Shown here piece by piece: positions 37,955-48,436 of a stretch of DNA of 60,066 bases. Below the pieces are notes generated by a model. It did not search any database. It was not told the origin of the DNA and worked only from the letters and a program-made list of their open reading frames with translations. Positions within the stretch are counted from its first letter, which is position 1; each line of letters opens with the position of its first letter. The DNA lies in assembly GCA_003151435.1 (NCBI GenBank), contig PLXP01000211.1, forward strand, positions 1 through 60,066. Reading direction: 5' to 3'. Made by a program: the position numbers and the translations under genes. The stretch is from Acidobacteriaceae bacterium. GTDB lineage: Bacteria; Acidobacteriota; Terriglobia; Terriglobales; Acidobacteriaceae.

Positions 37955-39387
37955 GGAGTGCCCGCTTCCTCGAAGGCAGAATTCTTATGCCATTGCCGGC
38001 GTTTGTTGATGAAGACAAACGTTCCGAGGCCGAGGCCGAAGATACCGCTTGTGCAGAAATAACCAATCGTCACGCCCTGGGCGCCCCATAGTTTTCCCAG
38101 TATCACAGTACTGAACGTCGTCATAATGCCAACCGCAATCGAAATCGGGAGAAACGGTTCGCGCTTGTGCGCACGGAGATAGATCGCCTCGCTGAAGACG
38201 ACATGATTGCAGAGAGCCGTGGCCAGCAGCAGGCCGAAAACAGGCAACGGCAAAACTCGCTCGGCCAGATGTGAATAGAATTGTGTGGTGTAGCCGAGGC
38301 CCAGCAGCACCACCGCTGCTCCGACAAAGAGAAGGAATTCGGATTGCCTGAGCGTGCGGAAGAAGAGAACGTCGAGTGTTTGGTAATCGCCGCGCGCAAC
38401 CAGAGTCCCGAACGGCGAGGCCTTGGTGCTCATCCACGCCAGGGCGACGGCGCTGAGCGCCGAAACAATGGTGAGCGACATGCCCATCCGCCCCGCCTCC
38501 GTTGCGCCGCGGTAGGCAAACAGAACCGGATTGAAGAGCTGAAAGATGAAGTAGCCGCAGATCCAACTGATGGCGATCCGCCACTGGAAAGGCCAAATCT
38601 CGCGTTGCCAACTCACACTGTGGTCGGATGTTTTGTGGTGAAGGAGCGGCAACAGCAAGCTGCGCTGCGTGAAAAGAAAGCAGCCGCCGGCAATCGCCTG
38701 ACCAGAGATGATCATGGCCGGAGCGAAGAGTCCGTGATGCAGTGAAAGAGCCGTCCAGGCCATCAGGGTACTCCCGATCGCCTGGGTTAAACGCATACGC
38801 GCCACTTGAGGGATGCGCCCGCAGCCCTCAATAAACGCGAAAAGCGGATCCATCTGGAAGGTAAGAGTCGTGGCCAGTACCGCCGCAATCCAGGGCAATT
38901 GCCAGGAAACCGGAACGCCCGGCTGGCGGTGGGCAAGAAAAAAGTAGAAGCCCGCGGGCAGCAGTGCGGTAGCCATCAGTAAGGCACCGGCACTATACCA
39001 GCGAACGGCCCTTTGGAGAACCGAAGCAAGCCGGGAGTGGGCGACCAGGTCGCCAGTGATCGAGCCGTCCTCCTGAATGTGCAGACGTGCGCGCTCGTGG
39101 GCGGCCAACTGCAGAATGACAAAGGAGAAGCCGAGTTCAAAAACGATTTGAAGCGCAACCAGACTGGAAAACGTGTAGTAATAGCCTTGCTCGGCGGGAG
39201 TGAGAAAATGAGCGATGAGCAGGACAGTGACGACGCCCGCAACGGTGCTCCAACCGCGCGCAAGAACCGTGAAGCCAATAGCCCGGTCCAGTCCGATGGT
39301 GTGCTTCAGCCGAGACAGCAAGCGGTTGCGCGCTGAGACGTGCTGTTCTTCGGCGGCAATGGGAACCTGCTGGTCGATTTTGCCCAT
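37951..39387 (-). CDS. Polysaccharide flippase-like protein (Wzx/MATE-like)
   Basis: Polytopic membrane protein; GWSTVAGVVTVLLIAHFLTPAEQGYYYTFSSLVALQIVFELGFSFVILQL; start 39387 overlaps the upstream stop. Confidence 0.82.
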   Translation of the reverse strand: MGKIDQQVPIAAEEQHVSARNRLLSRLKHTIGLDRAIGFTVLARGWSTVAGVVTVLLIAHFLTPAEQGYYYTFSSLVALQIVFELGFSFVILQLAAHERARLHIQEDGSITGDLVAHSRLASVLQRAVRWYSAGALLMATALLPAGFYFFLAHRQPGVPVSWQLPWIAAVLATTLTFQMDPLFAFIEGCGRIPQVARMRLTQAIGSTLMAWTALSLHHGLFAPAMIISGQAIAGGCFLFTQRSLLLPLLHHKTSDHSVSWQREIWPFQWRIAISWICGYFIFQLFNPVLFAYRGATEAGRMGMSLTIVSALSAVALAWMSTKASPFGTLVARGDYQTLDVLFFRTLRQSEFLLFVGAAVVLLGLGYTTQFYSHLAERVLPLPVFGLLLATALCNHVVFSEAIYLRAHKREPFLPISIAVGIMTTFSTVILGKLWGAQGVTIGYFCTSGIFGLGLGTFVFINKRRQWHKNSAFEEAGTP

Positions 39388-40325
39388 CAGCGAATCACCG
39401 CCGAATGCGGGCGCCGGCACAGCAACTCTGCGGCTTGTACGATTCCCTCGACGCTCAACCCCTGCGCAGAACGCAACTCTTCCTGCGTGCCGGACACTTT
39501 GATCGGGGATTTGGCGAGCCGCAGCGGGTGAAATGCAAGCGCATGGCCGTGGATTGCAAGTGTTTCCGCAACGGCTGTACCAATGCCGCCCGGACCGTGT
39601 TCTTCCACTGTGAGGATAGCCCCAGTTTCTTCCGCCGCATCGAGAATGGCCGCGGTATCCAGCGGAGTCAGGAACGGCATACTCAGAATACGCGGATGAA
39701 TGCCTTGCAACCGCAGTTCGTCACTCGCCTTAAGAACCGTGCCCAGCATGCCTCCGATACTGATGATGGTCACATCGCTTCCGTCCGCAACCTGAATGGC
39801 TCTGCCAAGCTCCACCTTTGTACCCGCGGCATGCAGCACCGGCTCGCCCGCTTTGCCGAGGCGCAGATAGGCCGGTCCCTGGTGACTGGCAAGAATCGTA
39901 GTAATAGCGCGCGCCTCAATCGGATCGGCTGGCGCGGCGACGATGAGATTCGGTAGCGCATTCATGATAGCAAGATCTTCGACGGCATGATGTGTGTATC
40001 CATGGCTGCCGTAAGCGAGTCCTCCTCCCACGGAAACGATTTTGACATTGAGGTTGTGATAGCAGACGTCGTTCCGGATTTGTTCGAGACATCGCATGAT
40101 GGGGAAGTTGGCAATAGAATAGGTAAAGACGGTTTTCCCCACAAGAGCTAGCCCAGCGGCGACGCCGGTCATGTTCTGCTCGGCAACTCCGGCATTGAGA
40201 TAACGGGATGGGAATCTATCCGCAAACGCCTCGAGCACGGAATAACCCAAGTCGCCGCATATAAGCCAGATATGCTCGTCCGTATCTGCAAGCGTGCATA
40301 ACTGATTGATGAACGCGGTTCTCAC
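39387..40325 (-). CDS. Transketolase C-terminal half (Pyr/C domains), separate subunit
   Basis: RYLNAGVAEQNMTGVAAGLALVGKTVFTYSIANFPIMRCLEQIRNDVCYHNLNVKIVSVGGGLAYG; transketolase_C-like tail. Confidence 0.9.
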   Translation of the reverse strand: MRTAFINQLCTLADTDEHIWLICGDLGYSVLEAFADRFPSRYLNAGVAEQNMTGVAAGLALVGKTVFTYSIANFPIMRCLEQIRNDVCYHNLNVKIVSVGGGLAYGSHGYTHHAVEDLAIMNALPNLIVAAPADPIEARAITTILASHQGPAYLRLGKAGEPVLHAAGTKVELGRAIQVADGSDVTIISIGGMLGTVLKASDELRLQGIHPRILSMPFLTPLDTAAILDAAEETGAILTVEEHGPGGIGTAVAETLAIHGHALAFHPLRLAKSPIKVSGTQEELRSAQGLSVEGIVQAAELLCRRPHSAVIR

Positions 40326-41176
40326 AGATCAACTCCCAGTTCGCGCATTGCGGCTTCTACCTGCTCGGCGCTAGGCGTTTTGTAGTGCCAAGCCAGCTGA
40401 TCCTCCATAAAGCTCACTCCCTTGCCTTTAACGGTATGGGCAATTACTACACTTGGCCTGCCCTGCTCAAATGGAACTGCTGCGAACGTATCGGCCAGTT
40501 GTTGCATATTGTGACCATCCACCTCGCGGACAGCCCAGCGAAAGGCGCGAAACTTGTCGGCCAGCGGATCCAGATCGAGCACTTCCTTGACGCGTCCAAA
40601 ACTCTGAATTTTGTTGAAGTCCACAATCAACAGAAGGTTGTCCAACTCGTGCTGCGGAGCAAAAAGTATCGCTTCCCAATTGGATCCTTCATCCAGTTCA
40701 CCATCGCTGCAAAGTACTACAGTACGAAAGGGCAGGTTCCCTCGCTTCGCCCCCAAGGCCATCCCGCACCCCACTGGCAATCCGTGGCCCAGAGAGCCTG
40801 ACGACAGCTCGACACCTGGCACGCCGCTGGTTATATGGCCGGTCAGGCGCGAACCAGACTCGCAGTACGTCTTCAATTCCCCAACAGGGAAGAAGCCGCG
40901 CTCCGCCAATGCAGCATAGATGATTGCAGCACCATGCCCCTTACTTAAGATAAAGCGGTCGCGGTCTTGCCAGTTAGGGTGCTCAGGATCTATCCGCAGG
41001 GTGTTCCAGTACAGGCAAGCCAAAATATCCGCCATGGAGAGGCAGCTTCCCAAATGAGATGCACGGGAACGATGCACCATTCGCACAGCGTGCGCCCGAA
41101 GGGTCTGCGCAAATGCCGAGAGTCTTTCAACAGTGTTCATGCCTAGATCGCTTCCATACCTATGTGTGGGGCTCAA
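40322..41176 (-). CDS. Transketolase N-terminal half (TPP-binding), separate subunit
   Basis: RDRFILSKGHGAAIIYAALAERGFF; LCSDGELDEGSNWEAILFAPQHELDNLLLIVDFNKIQSFG (TPP motif); overlaps next gene. Confidence 0.92.
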   Translation of the reverse strand: MSPTHRYGSDLGMNTVERLSAFAQTLRAHAVRMVHRSRASHLGSCLSMADILACLYWNTLRIDPEHPNWQDRDRFILSKGHGAAIIYAALAERGFFPVGELKTYCESGSRLTGHITSGVPGVELSSGSLGHGLPVGCGMALGAKRGNLPFRTVVLCSDGELDEGSNWEAILFAPQHELDNLLLIVDFNKIQSFGRVKEVLDLDPLADKFRAFRWAVREVDGHNMQQLADTFAAVPFEQGRPSVVIAHTVKGKGVSFMEDQLAWHYKTPSAEQVEAAMRELGVDL

Positions 41177-42420
41177 GAGAAAACCTCAGGGTGTTTTGAT
41201 CGGAGCGAGATAAACTTTCCTCCTCCGTCACGGAACGCCCTCTGCTGGCCAACAATCTCGTCTTGGAACGACTGCGCAAAGATAACCAGATACTCGGGAT
41301 TGTGCTCGGGGATCTTATCCGGATTCAGAATTGGAACCCGGTTGCCAGGCAATGCTTTTCCAACCAAGTTGGGATTACGGTCGAAGATGACTGAGATGTG
41401 TGAGCCGTCGAGTCCTGCCACTCCCATCAGGGAGGTGGTGCGCTCAGCCGCTCCATAGCCGGCCACATGTGCCCCACGGTCTCGCAACTTGTCGAAGAAG
41501 TCCCGCGTCGCTCGAGCCGCTGTCTTCCATGTAAGGACGAAATCTTGCAGGTCAGCCCGCGTCGCGCCATGAGCCGGCCGGCAAGCAATCTTTTCAAACG
41601 AAAGAGCTGGTCGACTGTCCGATCTGGAGCTCTGGCCCTTGCGCTGCGCCCACAGTAGCAAGCTGCCACCGAAAGTATCAACTGTCGTAGATCCGACCGT
41701 CTCCCATTGGTAACTATCCAATAGAGCAGACATCGTCTCCAACTCGAAGTAGCAGGGATGAATGTGGTAGATATTGCTGTAGATCGACTTGTCGACAGTG
41801 GAAGTAAGGTCAGGAACTTCAATCAGCAGCATCGCACCGGGTGCCGCGAGCAGGTCAATGCCCGCAAAGATGGCGGGAAAATCGTCAATGTGCTCGAGAA
41901 CGTGGCGGATGACGACTACATCCGCCTGATCGAACCCACTTCGAACAGCCGAGTTCGCCTGGAAAAAATCAGTCACCACCGGTAGACCCTTCTCCAAGGC
42001 CGCATTTGCAGGTCCAGTTGCGGGTTCAAAGCCCGCAACTGCAAAGCCCAGATCGCGCAGAAGCTGGAGCAGTGTCCCATCGCTGCAACCAATTTCCAGC
42101 ACGCGCGTGCCTGGCTCATAGCACTCTCTTAGATGGGCTGCGATTAGGCTCAAATGGTTCTTGTACCCACTTGCCACGCCGCTCATAAAGGTGTAGTGGC
42201 TGTAAAACGACGGCGCCAGCGATTCACGCAACTGCACTAGCCCACAGGCGGAACAGCGCAGCAGGGTCATTGGAAACACCGGATCCGGAAGTGGGTCTTG
42301 CGGCTCTACGTATGCACCGGCCACCGGCAGACCATCAAAGGCAATGATTTCATCGTCAAGCCGGGCAAAGCAAATACGACATGTATCCCGACGAACAACC
42401 AGTTTCTCTGAAAAGGTCAT
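41173..42420 (-). CDS. SAM-dependent sugar C-methyltransferase (zinc-binding N-terminus, C-methyltransferase C-terminal domain)
   Basis: CRICFARLDDEII..LLRCSACGLVQL zinc site; VLEIGCSDGTLLQLLRDLGFAVAGFEP; HVLEHIDDFPAIFAGI; HVAGYGAAERTTSLMGVAGLDGSHISVIFDRNPNLVGKALPGNRVPI. Confidence 0.85.
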   Translation of the reverse strand: MTFSEKLVVRRDTCRICFARLDDEIIAFDGLPVAGAYVEPQDPLPDPVFPMTLLRCSACGLVQLRESLAPSFYSHYTFMSGVASGYKNHLSLIAAHLRECYEPGTRVLEIGCSDGTLLQLLRDLGFAVAGFEPATGPANAALEKGLPVVTDFFQANSAVRSGFDQADVVVIRHVLEHIDDFPAIFAGIDLLAAPGAMLLIEVPDLTSTVDKSIYSNIYHIHPCYFELETMSALLDSYQWETVGSTTVDTFGGSLLLWAQRKGQSSRSDSRPALSFEKIACRPAHGATRADLQDFVLTWKTAARATRDFFDKLRDRGAHVAGYGAAERTTSLMGVAGLDGSHISVIFDRNPNLVGKALPGNRVPILNPDKIPEHNPEYLVIFAQSFQDEIVGQQRAFRDGGGKFISLRSKHPEVFS

Positions 42421-42435
42421 GTATTACCCCATTCA

Positions 42436-43374
42436 TCAATGGTTAGCGACAATTATGTTCCCTGATCTATACCACTCAACTGTCCGGCGAAGCCCATCTT
42501 CTAATGAAGTTTCCGGCCTCCAACCCGTCGCTGACCGCAACCTGCTGATGTCCGCTTCCAGATGCATGACTTGATTCGTAGAATACGGGATCTCCCCAAA
42601 CCCTATTTCTAGATCAGAACCGATCATGTCACGAATCAAAGATATGACCTCCTTGAGCGGGCGCGCATTGCCTGAACCCAGATTGAATATCCCAGCGGCG
42701 TCACTGTTGGCGGCCAACCCGGTCAGGGCCTTTACCGCATCCTCAACATAGAGGAAGTCCCAAAGCTGTTCACCAGCGGTGACCTTTGGCCTCTTGCCGT
42801 CAAGGAATTGACGAATCACATACGGAATCATGCGCATTTCATCGTCCATTGGTCCGTATGTCCAGAATGGCCTGATGCCACAGAATCGCATCCCCCATTG
42901 CGCGGAAAGCGCCTGAGTTAGCAGCATCATTGCGTTTTTCGAGTGCCCGTATAAAGTCCGCGGAGAAACAGGGTCTGTTTCCCGCACAGGCACACGGTAA
43001 ATTCCATACTCCATGGCACTACCAAAAAAGATGAACCCCTCACTGCCCGCCTCGTGAGCAATGCGCACCAATTCCAATGTCCCCGGCGCGTTCGTATAGA
43101 CCTGCTCGGGAGAATTCACAAACTTGCTGCTGTTGCCTCCCCACCACGCCAGGTGGAATGTGACATTCGGTCCAAATCGCTTCACTCCAGGGGCTATTGC
43201 AGGGATGGTAGCCAGATCGGCATACGCAAATTCAAGCTGCGATGCGATCACGCTCAACCGCATATGAATCCCGCCGGGTCTAACTACCGCGAGAACCGAG
43301 TGTCCTTCTTGCACTAATTGACGCACCAACCACGAACCGATGAATCCTGAGGCTCCTGTAACTAGGCAGCGCAT
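42436..43374 (-). CDS. NAD-dependent epimerase/dehydratase (possible NDP-sugar 4-ketoreductase/epimerase)
   Basis: [50 protein letters not shown]. Confidence 0.88.
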   Translation of the reverse strand: MRCLVTGASGFIGSWLVRQLVQEGHSVLAVVRPGGIHMRLSVIASQLEFAYADLATIPAIAPGVKRFGPNVTFHLAWWGGNSSKFVNSPEQVYTNAPGTLELVRIAHEAGSEGFIFFGSAMEYGIYRVPVRETDPVSPRTLYGHSKNAMMLLTQALSAQWGMRFCGIRPFWTYGPMDDEMRMIPYVIRQFLDGKRPKVTAGEQLWDFLYVEDAVKALTGLAANSDAAGIFNLGSGNARPLKEVISLIRDMIGSDLEIGFGEIPYSTNQVMHLEADISRLRSATGWRPETSLEDGLRRTVEWYRSGNIIVANH

Positions 43375-44687
43375 TGACCTTTTGCCACCTCGCCGAGAGA
43401 ATTGAGCATATGCTCCAACATACTGTCGTTCAACCCCGGATAAACCCCGATCCAGAACACGTTGTTCATCACGTAGTCCGTGTTCTTCAGGTCGCCTACC
43501 ACCCTGTATTCGACATCCTTGTAGGCGGGTTGCCGGACGAGATTCCCCCCGAACAGCAGCCGCGTTCCGATCTTTCGCGACTCAAGATAGCGGGTGACCT
43601 TGTCTCTAGTAAGCCCCGATCCCGGCTTCACGGCCAATGGAAAACCAAACCAGCTGGGATCGCTTCCCGGAGTCGCTTCAGGGAGCAGGAAGACGTCCTG
43701 AAGAGATATCAAGCCGCTCTTCAGGACAGCGAAATTCCTCTTCCTAGCTGAGATATAAGTATCCAGCTTATCCAACTGAGAGACGCCCACAGCTGCCTGC
43801 ATATCGGTAACCTTGAGGTTATAGCCGATATGAGAGTAGGTGTACTTGTGGTCGTAACCGCAGGGCAGAGTCCCGAGTTGCCAGTCGAACCTCTTACCAC
43901 AAGTGTTGTCCTTTCCGGGAGCGCACCAGCAATCGCGGCCCCAGTCGCGGAACGATTCGACCAGTCGATCCAATTGTGGTTTGTCGGTCAATACGCACCC
44001 ACCCTCGCCCATGGTGATGTGATGGGCAGGATAGAAACTCACGGTCGCGATATCGCCGATGGTGCCGACCTTCCGTCCCTTGTATTCCGACCCAAGCGCA
44101 TCGCAGCAGTCTTCGATAAGCCAGAGATTGTGCTTGTGCGTGAACGCGGCCACCGCGTCGAGATCGAATGGGTTTCCAAGTGTATGAGCAAAGATCACAG
44201 CCTTGGTGCGCGAACTTAGCGCCTCTTCCAACAGCGCCACGTCAGCGTTGTACGTTCCCAACTGGACATCGATGAAGACTGGAACAGCGCGGTTCTGGAT
44301 AATGGGGTTGACCGTTGTGGGAAAACCGGCAGCAAGCGTGATCACTTCGTCGCCTGGCTTTAACTGGCGATCCCCTAACGTAGGGGAGGTGAGCACTGAA
44401 ACCGCCAGCAGATTTGCGGAAGATCCGGAATTCACCAGACGCGCACTGCGCACCCCGATGCGTCGCGCGAATTTACGTTCGAACTCATCGGCGAAGCGGC
44501 CCGCGGTCAACCAAAAGTCGAGGGATGAATCCACCAGGGTTTGCACGTCGCTTGCGTCGAAGACTCTGCCGGAAACCGGGACGGGGCTCTCTCCACCCAC
44601 AAATCCTTTTTGGGAGGGAAATGCCTCATGCGTGTAATCTGCAACAAGGGCGAGAATTTGCTTGCGAAGCTCGTCTGCTCGATTCAT
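43362..44687 (-). CDS. rfbH: CDP-4-dehydro-6-deoxyglucose 3-dehydrase RfbH/DdhC (E1-type)
   Basis: C-X57-C-X1-C-X7-C iron-sulfur pattern ([17 protein letters not shown]) and His in place of the PLP lysine ([13 protein letters not shown]), as in E1 enzymes. Confidence 0.93.
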   Translation of the reverse strand: MNRADELRKQILALVADYTHEAFPSQKGFVGGESPVPVSGRVFDASDVQTLVDSSLDFWLTAGRFADEFERKFARRIGVRSARLVNSGSSANLLAVSVLTSPTLGDRQLKPGDEVITLAAGFPTTVNPIIQNRAVPVFIDVQLGTYNADVALLEEALSSRTKAVIFAHTLGNPFDLDAVAAFTHKHNLWLIEDCCDALGSEYKGRKVGTIGDIATVSFYPAHHITMGEGGCVLTDKPQLDRLVESFRDWGRDCWCAPGKDNTCGKRFDWQLGTLPCGYDHKYTYSHIGYNLKVTDMQAAVGVSQLDKLDTYISARKRNFAVLKSGLISLQDVFLLPEATPGSDPSWFGFPLAVKPGSGLTRDKVTRYLESRKIGTRLLFGGNLVRQPAYKDVEYRVVGDLKNTDYVMNNVFWIGVYPGLNDSMLEHMLNSLGEVAKGQCAA

Positions 44688-44705
44688 GTGGGTTCTCAAT
44701 AGGGC

Positions 44706-45809
44706 TCAGTGCGTTGGGGCGCATGCCGTACGTTCCTGATTGTCTTTCGAAAGCTGAGTGTACCGCTCGATCTGTTCTGAGGTGATGTCGCGCGCGTTTT
44801 CGCCCTCATTCCGTCGACGATACCATTCAGCGGTGAGCCGGAGAGCATTTTTGAGTGGTAAGACAGGGTGCCAATCTAGGGCATGCGCGGCTCTTGACCA
44901 GTCCAGCTTCAGCATTTGCGCCTCATGCGGATGTGTCTGGCCGTCCACATGCCAATGCGCATCTTCCCCCCAATCTTCGGCCAACTGTCGGACGATCCAC
45001 TCGACCGATTTTGCGTCGGCGTGCTCGGGCCCAAAGTTCCAGGCATCCCCATATTGCACGCCCGCCTCGCATAGTCTTTCCGCAAGCGTCAGGTATCCGG
45101 CAAGCGGTTCCAATACATGCTGCCACGGCCGCACCGCGTTCGGATTGCGAATTTCCAACACTTGTTTTGCGGCGAATGCTCGCATGATGTCCGGCACAAG
45201 TCGATCTTCTGCCCAGTCTCCTCCACCAATGACATTGCCAGCGCGTGCGGTGGCAATCGCGAGCCGATGCCGGTCATATTGTGCGTGCGAAAAGAACGAG
45301 TTGCGATACGCCGATACAACCAGCTCCGCACATGCCTTGCTGTTACTGTATGGGTCGTATCCGCCTAGCCGGTCCGTCTCGCGGTAGGGCCATACCCACT
45401 CTTTGTTCTCATAGCACTTGTCGGTGGTGATGACCACCACTGCGCGGACCGAATCACATTCCCGGACAGACTCAAGCACATTTACCGTGCCCATCACATT
45501 TGTGGCATAGGTGGTGACGGGATCCTCATACGACTTCCGCACCAATGATTGCGCGGCCATGTGAAATACGATCTCGGGGCGGTGTTCCCGGAGTACCACC
45601 TTGACCCGTTCCAGATCGCGAATGTCGGCAATTTCAGAGCGCATGCCCTTCGCCACCTTGGCCTCGTCGAACATGCTGGGATCGGTAGGAGGATCGAGGG
45701 CAACACCACACACATCCGCACCGAGCTGCTGAAGCCAGAGGGAGAGCCAACTGCCTTTGAACCCGGTATGTCCGGTAACAACGACGCGCCGCCCGTGCCA
45801 GAAACTCAT
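44706..45809 (-). CDS. rfbG: CDP-glucose 4,6-dehydratase
   Basis: MSFWHGRRVVVTGHTGFKGSWLSLWLQQLGADVCGVALDPPTDPSMFD; NVIGGGDWAEDRLVPDIMRAF; VRPWQHVLEPLAGYL. Confidence 0.95.
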   Translation of the reverse strand: MSFWHGRRVVVTGHTGFKGSWLSLWLQQLGADVCGVALDPPTDPSMFDEAKVAKGMRSEIADIRDLERVKVVLREHRPEIVFHMAAQSLVRKSYEDPVTTYATNVMGTVNVLESVRECDSVRAVVVITTDKCYENKEWVWPYRETDRLGGYDPYSNSKACAELVVSAYRNSFFSHAQYDRHRLAIATARAGNVIGGGDWAEDRLVPDIMRAFAAKQVLEIRNPNAVRPWQHVLEPLAGYLTLAERLCEAGVQYGDAWNFGPEHADAKSVEWIVRQLAEDWGEDAHWHVDGQTHPHEAQMLKLDWSRAAHALDWHPVLPLKNALRLTAEWYRRRNEGENARDITSEQIERYTQLSKDNQERTACAPTH

Positions 45810-46582
45810 GACCACACCTTCCACGGGGCCTTTCCGGTGGCCCAGAGTTCCTCAAGCACCTCCCTGTCATGGACGGTATCCATCGGCTGCCAGTATCCCT
45901 CATGCTGAAAAGCGGAAACTTGACCTTCAAGCGCTAACTGTTCCAACGGTTCACGTTCCCAAACGGTGGCGTCGTTCTGGATATAGTCGCCCACCTTCGG
46001 AGACAGAACAAAGAAGCCACCATTTACCCACCGGCCATCGCCGCGGGGTTTCTCCATGAAGGTACGCACGTGCGAACTTCCATCAATCCCAAGCGCGCCG
46101 AACTTTCCCGTCGGCTGGGTCGCGGTGAGCGTTACCAATGATCCCTGGCTATTGTGAAACTCTATCAGTTTCGAAATATTTACATCTGAAACTCCGTCTC
46201 CATAAGTGAAACAGAATGATTCTTCGTCCACGAGATACGGCAACACCCGTTTTAGGCGACCTCCCGTCATGGTGTTTGCGCCCGTATCGACCATTGTCAC
46301 GCGCCATGGCTCACAGTTATTGTGATGAAATTCTAGCTGATTGGTCGCAAGGTCTACCGTCACGTCTGAGGAGTATAGAAAGTAGTTCGCAAAGAATTCC
46401 TTGATAACATGGCCCTTATATCCAAGACACACAATGAATTCATTGATGCCGTAAGCGGAATATATCTTCATGATATGCCAAAGTATAGGCCTGCCGCCGA
46501 TCTCCACCATGGGCTTCGGCTTGAGTGATGTCTCTTCACTTAGCCTGCTCCCGAGTCCGCCTGCAAGAATCACGGCCTTCAT
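45806..46582 (-). CDS. rfbF: Glucose-1-phosphate cytidylyltransferase
   Basis: MKAVILAGGLGSRLSEETSLKPKPMVEIGGRPILWHIMKIYSAYGINEFIVCLGYKGHVIKEFFANYFL; WRVTMVDTGANTMTGGRLKRV. Confidence 0.97.
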   Translation of the reverse strand: MKAVILAGGLGSRLSEETSLKPKPMVEIGGRPILWHIMKIYSAYGINEFIVCLGYKGHVIKEFFANYFLYSSDVTVDLATNQLEFHHNNCEPWRVTMVDTGANTMTGGRLKRVLPYLVDEESFCFTYGDGVSDVNISKLIEFHNSQGSLVTLTATQPTGKFGALGIDGSSHVRTFMEKPRGDGRWVNGGFFVLSPKVGDYIQNDATVWEREPLEQLALEGQVSAFQHEGYWQPMDTVHDREVLEELWATGKAPWKVWS

Positions 46583-46591
46583 AAGCTCCTC

Positions 46592-47869
46592 TCAGGATGT
46601 TTTTTGCTGCTTGAGGGAAATGGCACTCCGAAGTAGGGAGAGCTTTACGGTAGTTTCTGGATCGTCCTTCAGGTGACGAACGCCGGCTTGGATCAGTGCT
46701 GCGAAAACGCCAAAAAGGAATCCCAACATAGTTGCGCCAATGACAATAAGGCTGCGCTTCGGGAAGGATCGCCTGTCGGGGGGGATCGCGGGGTCGACGA
46801 CCTGAATGAGCGCGCCTTGCTTGGCTTCGTCGAGCTTGGCGATTTCGAACTGCCGCGCAAGGATATCAAAGATCGTCTCGTTGTATTTCACATCGCGCAG
46901 CTTGCGGACGTATTCAAGGCCCGCTGCGGGAACCCGGCCTTTGGGGACGATGAGCTCACCGCCGGCGCTGTCTTCCGAGCCGCCCAGCTTGGCCAACTGT
47001 GCTCGAAGGCTCCCCAGTTCCGTCTGTGCCTGAACCATTTGCGTGTTTTCCCCAGTTGCGTATGTCTGCATCCCTTGAATCTGTACTTCCCTCGCCGTGA
47101 TCTCCGCCCGGAGCGACGCGGCCGATTCGATCAAAGCGCGCGCCTGGCTGTCGAGCTGTATCACTCCCGTGGTTTGTTCTGTCTGCTTTAAAGCCTCCTC
47201 GGCGTTGGCCAAGTTGTTCTTCGCCTGCTCAAGTTCCTGCTCGAAGAAGAGTCTGCGTTGGGAGGCTTCCGTGATGGCGAGATGCTGAGACTGGATGCGA
47301 AACTGGTCGATGTAGCCGTTGGCAAGGTCCGCTGCGCGACGCGGGTCGCGATCCTCCACCGAAATATGGATCAGGCCGTCTTTGCCGCTGCCATCCACGG
47401 TCGCACGCTTCTCGAAGACTTTACGCGCATCGGAGAGATACCGCTTGCGGTACTCCTGCATCAGGCCGAAACGCTGCACCATTGCGTCCTCAACAGTCCG
47501 GCTCCTCAGCATGCCGACGAACATGTCGTTAGGATTCTTGAGTCCGAGACTGCCGCCGGCAAGCGCGGCCATGCCTCCCATGCTGCCCAGTTGCGACGCC
47601 AGCGCGGCGCCCATTGAAGAGCTCTGCTGCGGAGGAAGCAGCATTACAGTGGCGGTGTAGCGCTGGGGCAGAAGCAGCGAGATAACGATCGCGAGAATCG
47701 CGAAGACCGCGGTAACCCAAATAATGACGTTTTTGCGCTCTGCAAGGACAATCAGAAGGTCGAGCAAAGAGATTTCGTCGCCTTCATTTGCCGCGCGCCC
47801 TGCTGCTCCCTGTGCAGCAGGTGAATTGGCAAGCTCATTTAGTTCGGAAGGCGAGATCTCGGTCGTCAT
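46592..47869 (-). CDS. Chain-length determinant / GNVR-domain exopolysaccharide protein (Wzz-like, no fused kinase)
   Basis: EGDEISLLDLLIVLAERKNVIIWVTAVFAILAIVISLLLPQRYTATVMLLPPQ; coiled-coil; C-terminal IPPDRRSFPKRSLIVIGATMLGFLFGVFAALIQAG; no Walker motif seen. Confidence 0.9.
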   Translation of the reverse strand: MTTEISPSELNELANSPAAQGAAGRAANEGDEISLLDLLIVLAERKNVIIWVTAVFAILAIVISLLLPQRYTATVMLLPPQQSSSMGAALASQLGSMGGMAALAGGSLGLKNPNDMFVGMLRSRTVEDAMVQRFGLMQEYRKRYLSDARKVFEKRATVDGSGKDGLIHISVEDRDPRRAADLANGYIDQFRIQSQHLAITEASQRRLFFEQELEQAKNNLANAEEALKQTEQTTGVIQLDSQARALIESAASLRAEITAREVQIQGMQTYATGENTQMVQAQTELGSLRAQLAKLGGSEDSAGGELIVPKGRVPAAGLEYVRKLRDVKYNETIFDILARQFEIAKLDEAKQGALIQVVDPAIPPDRRSFPKRSLIVIGATMLGFLFGVFAALIQAGVRHLKDDPETTVKLSLLRSAISLKQQKTS

Positions 47870-48436
47870 CGGTTCCTGCCGGGTTGAGGACTGACTCTCA
47901 TCAGTAACTCCATTCTACATGGGTGGAACAATTTCGCGTGCCCCACTTCTCGCTTCCAGGACCCGGGCTTCATACCCAAACCACGATGCTGATGCGGTAG
48001 ACCTGGCAGGGTGCAGCGTGCTGCTCAAGGTCGCGTTGGCGAACGCTGGCCGTTCCCGTATTCGAAAGCACAGGGCCGATGATGGAAAGAGGGAATGTTT
48101 TGGTGATTACGCCAAGACTGATGTAGTCCGTGATCAGGGCACCCGGAGGGAGTTCCGCAACCGTACGCGCCACCTGTGGCCTCCTGTGCTTACCGCATAC
48201 AGAATGCCACAAATCCTGTTAAGTGAACAGTATTAGGCCTAGACGGGCGCTAACAAAGCCAACGGTGAAATCGTGTTACTTAAGTAGCTATAAATCAATC
48301 AGATGGCGTAATGTACTCATCGAGTCACGAGGTCTGGTGATTCTTGTTCAACGTTCCGGCATGGCAGATCATCGAAGAGTAGATGATGGCCTGATGATTT
48401 CCAGTTTTAGCGCGCGGTGAAATAAACACTGGCTAA

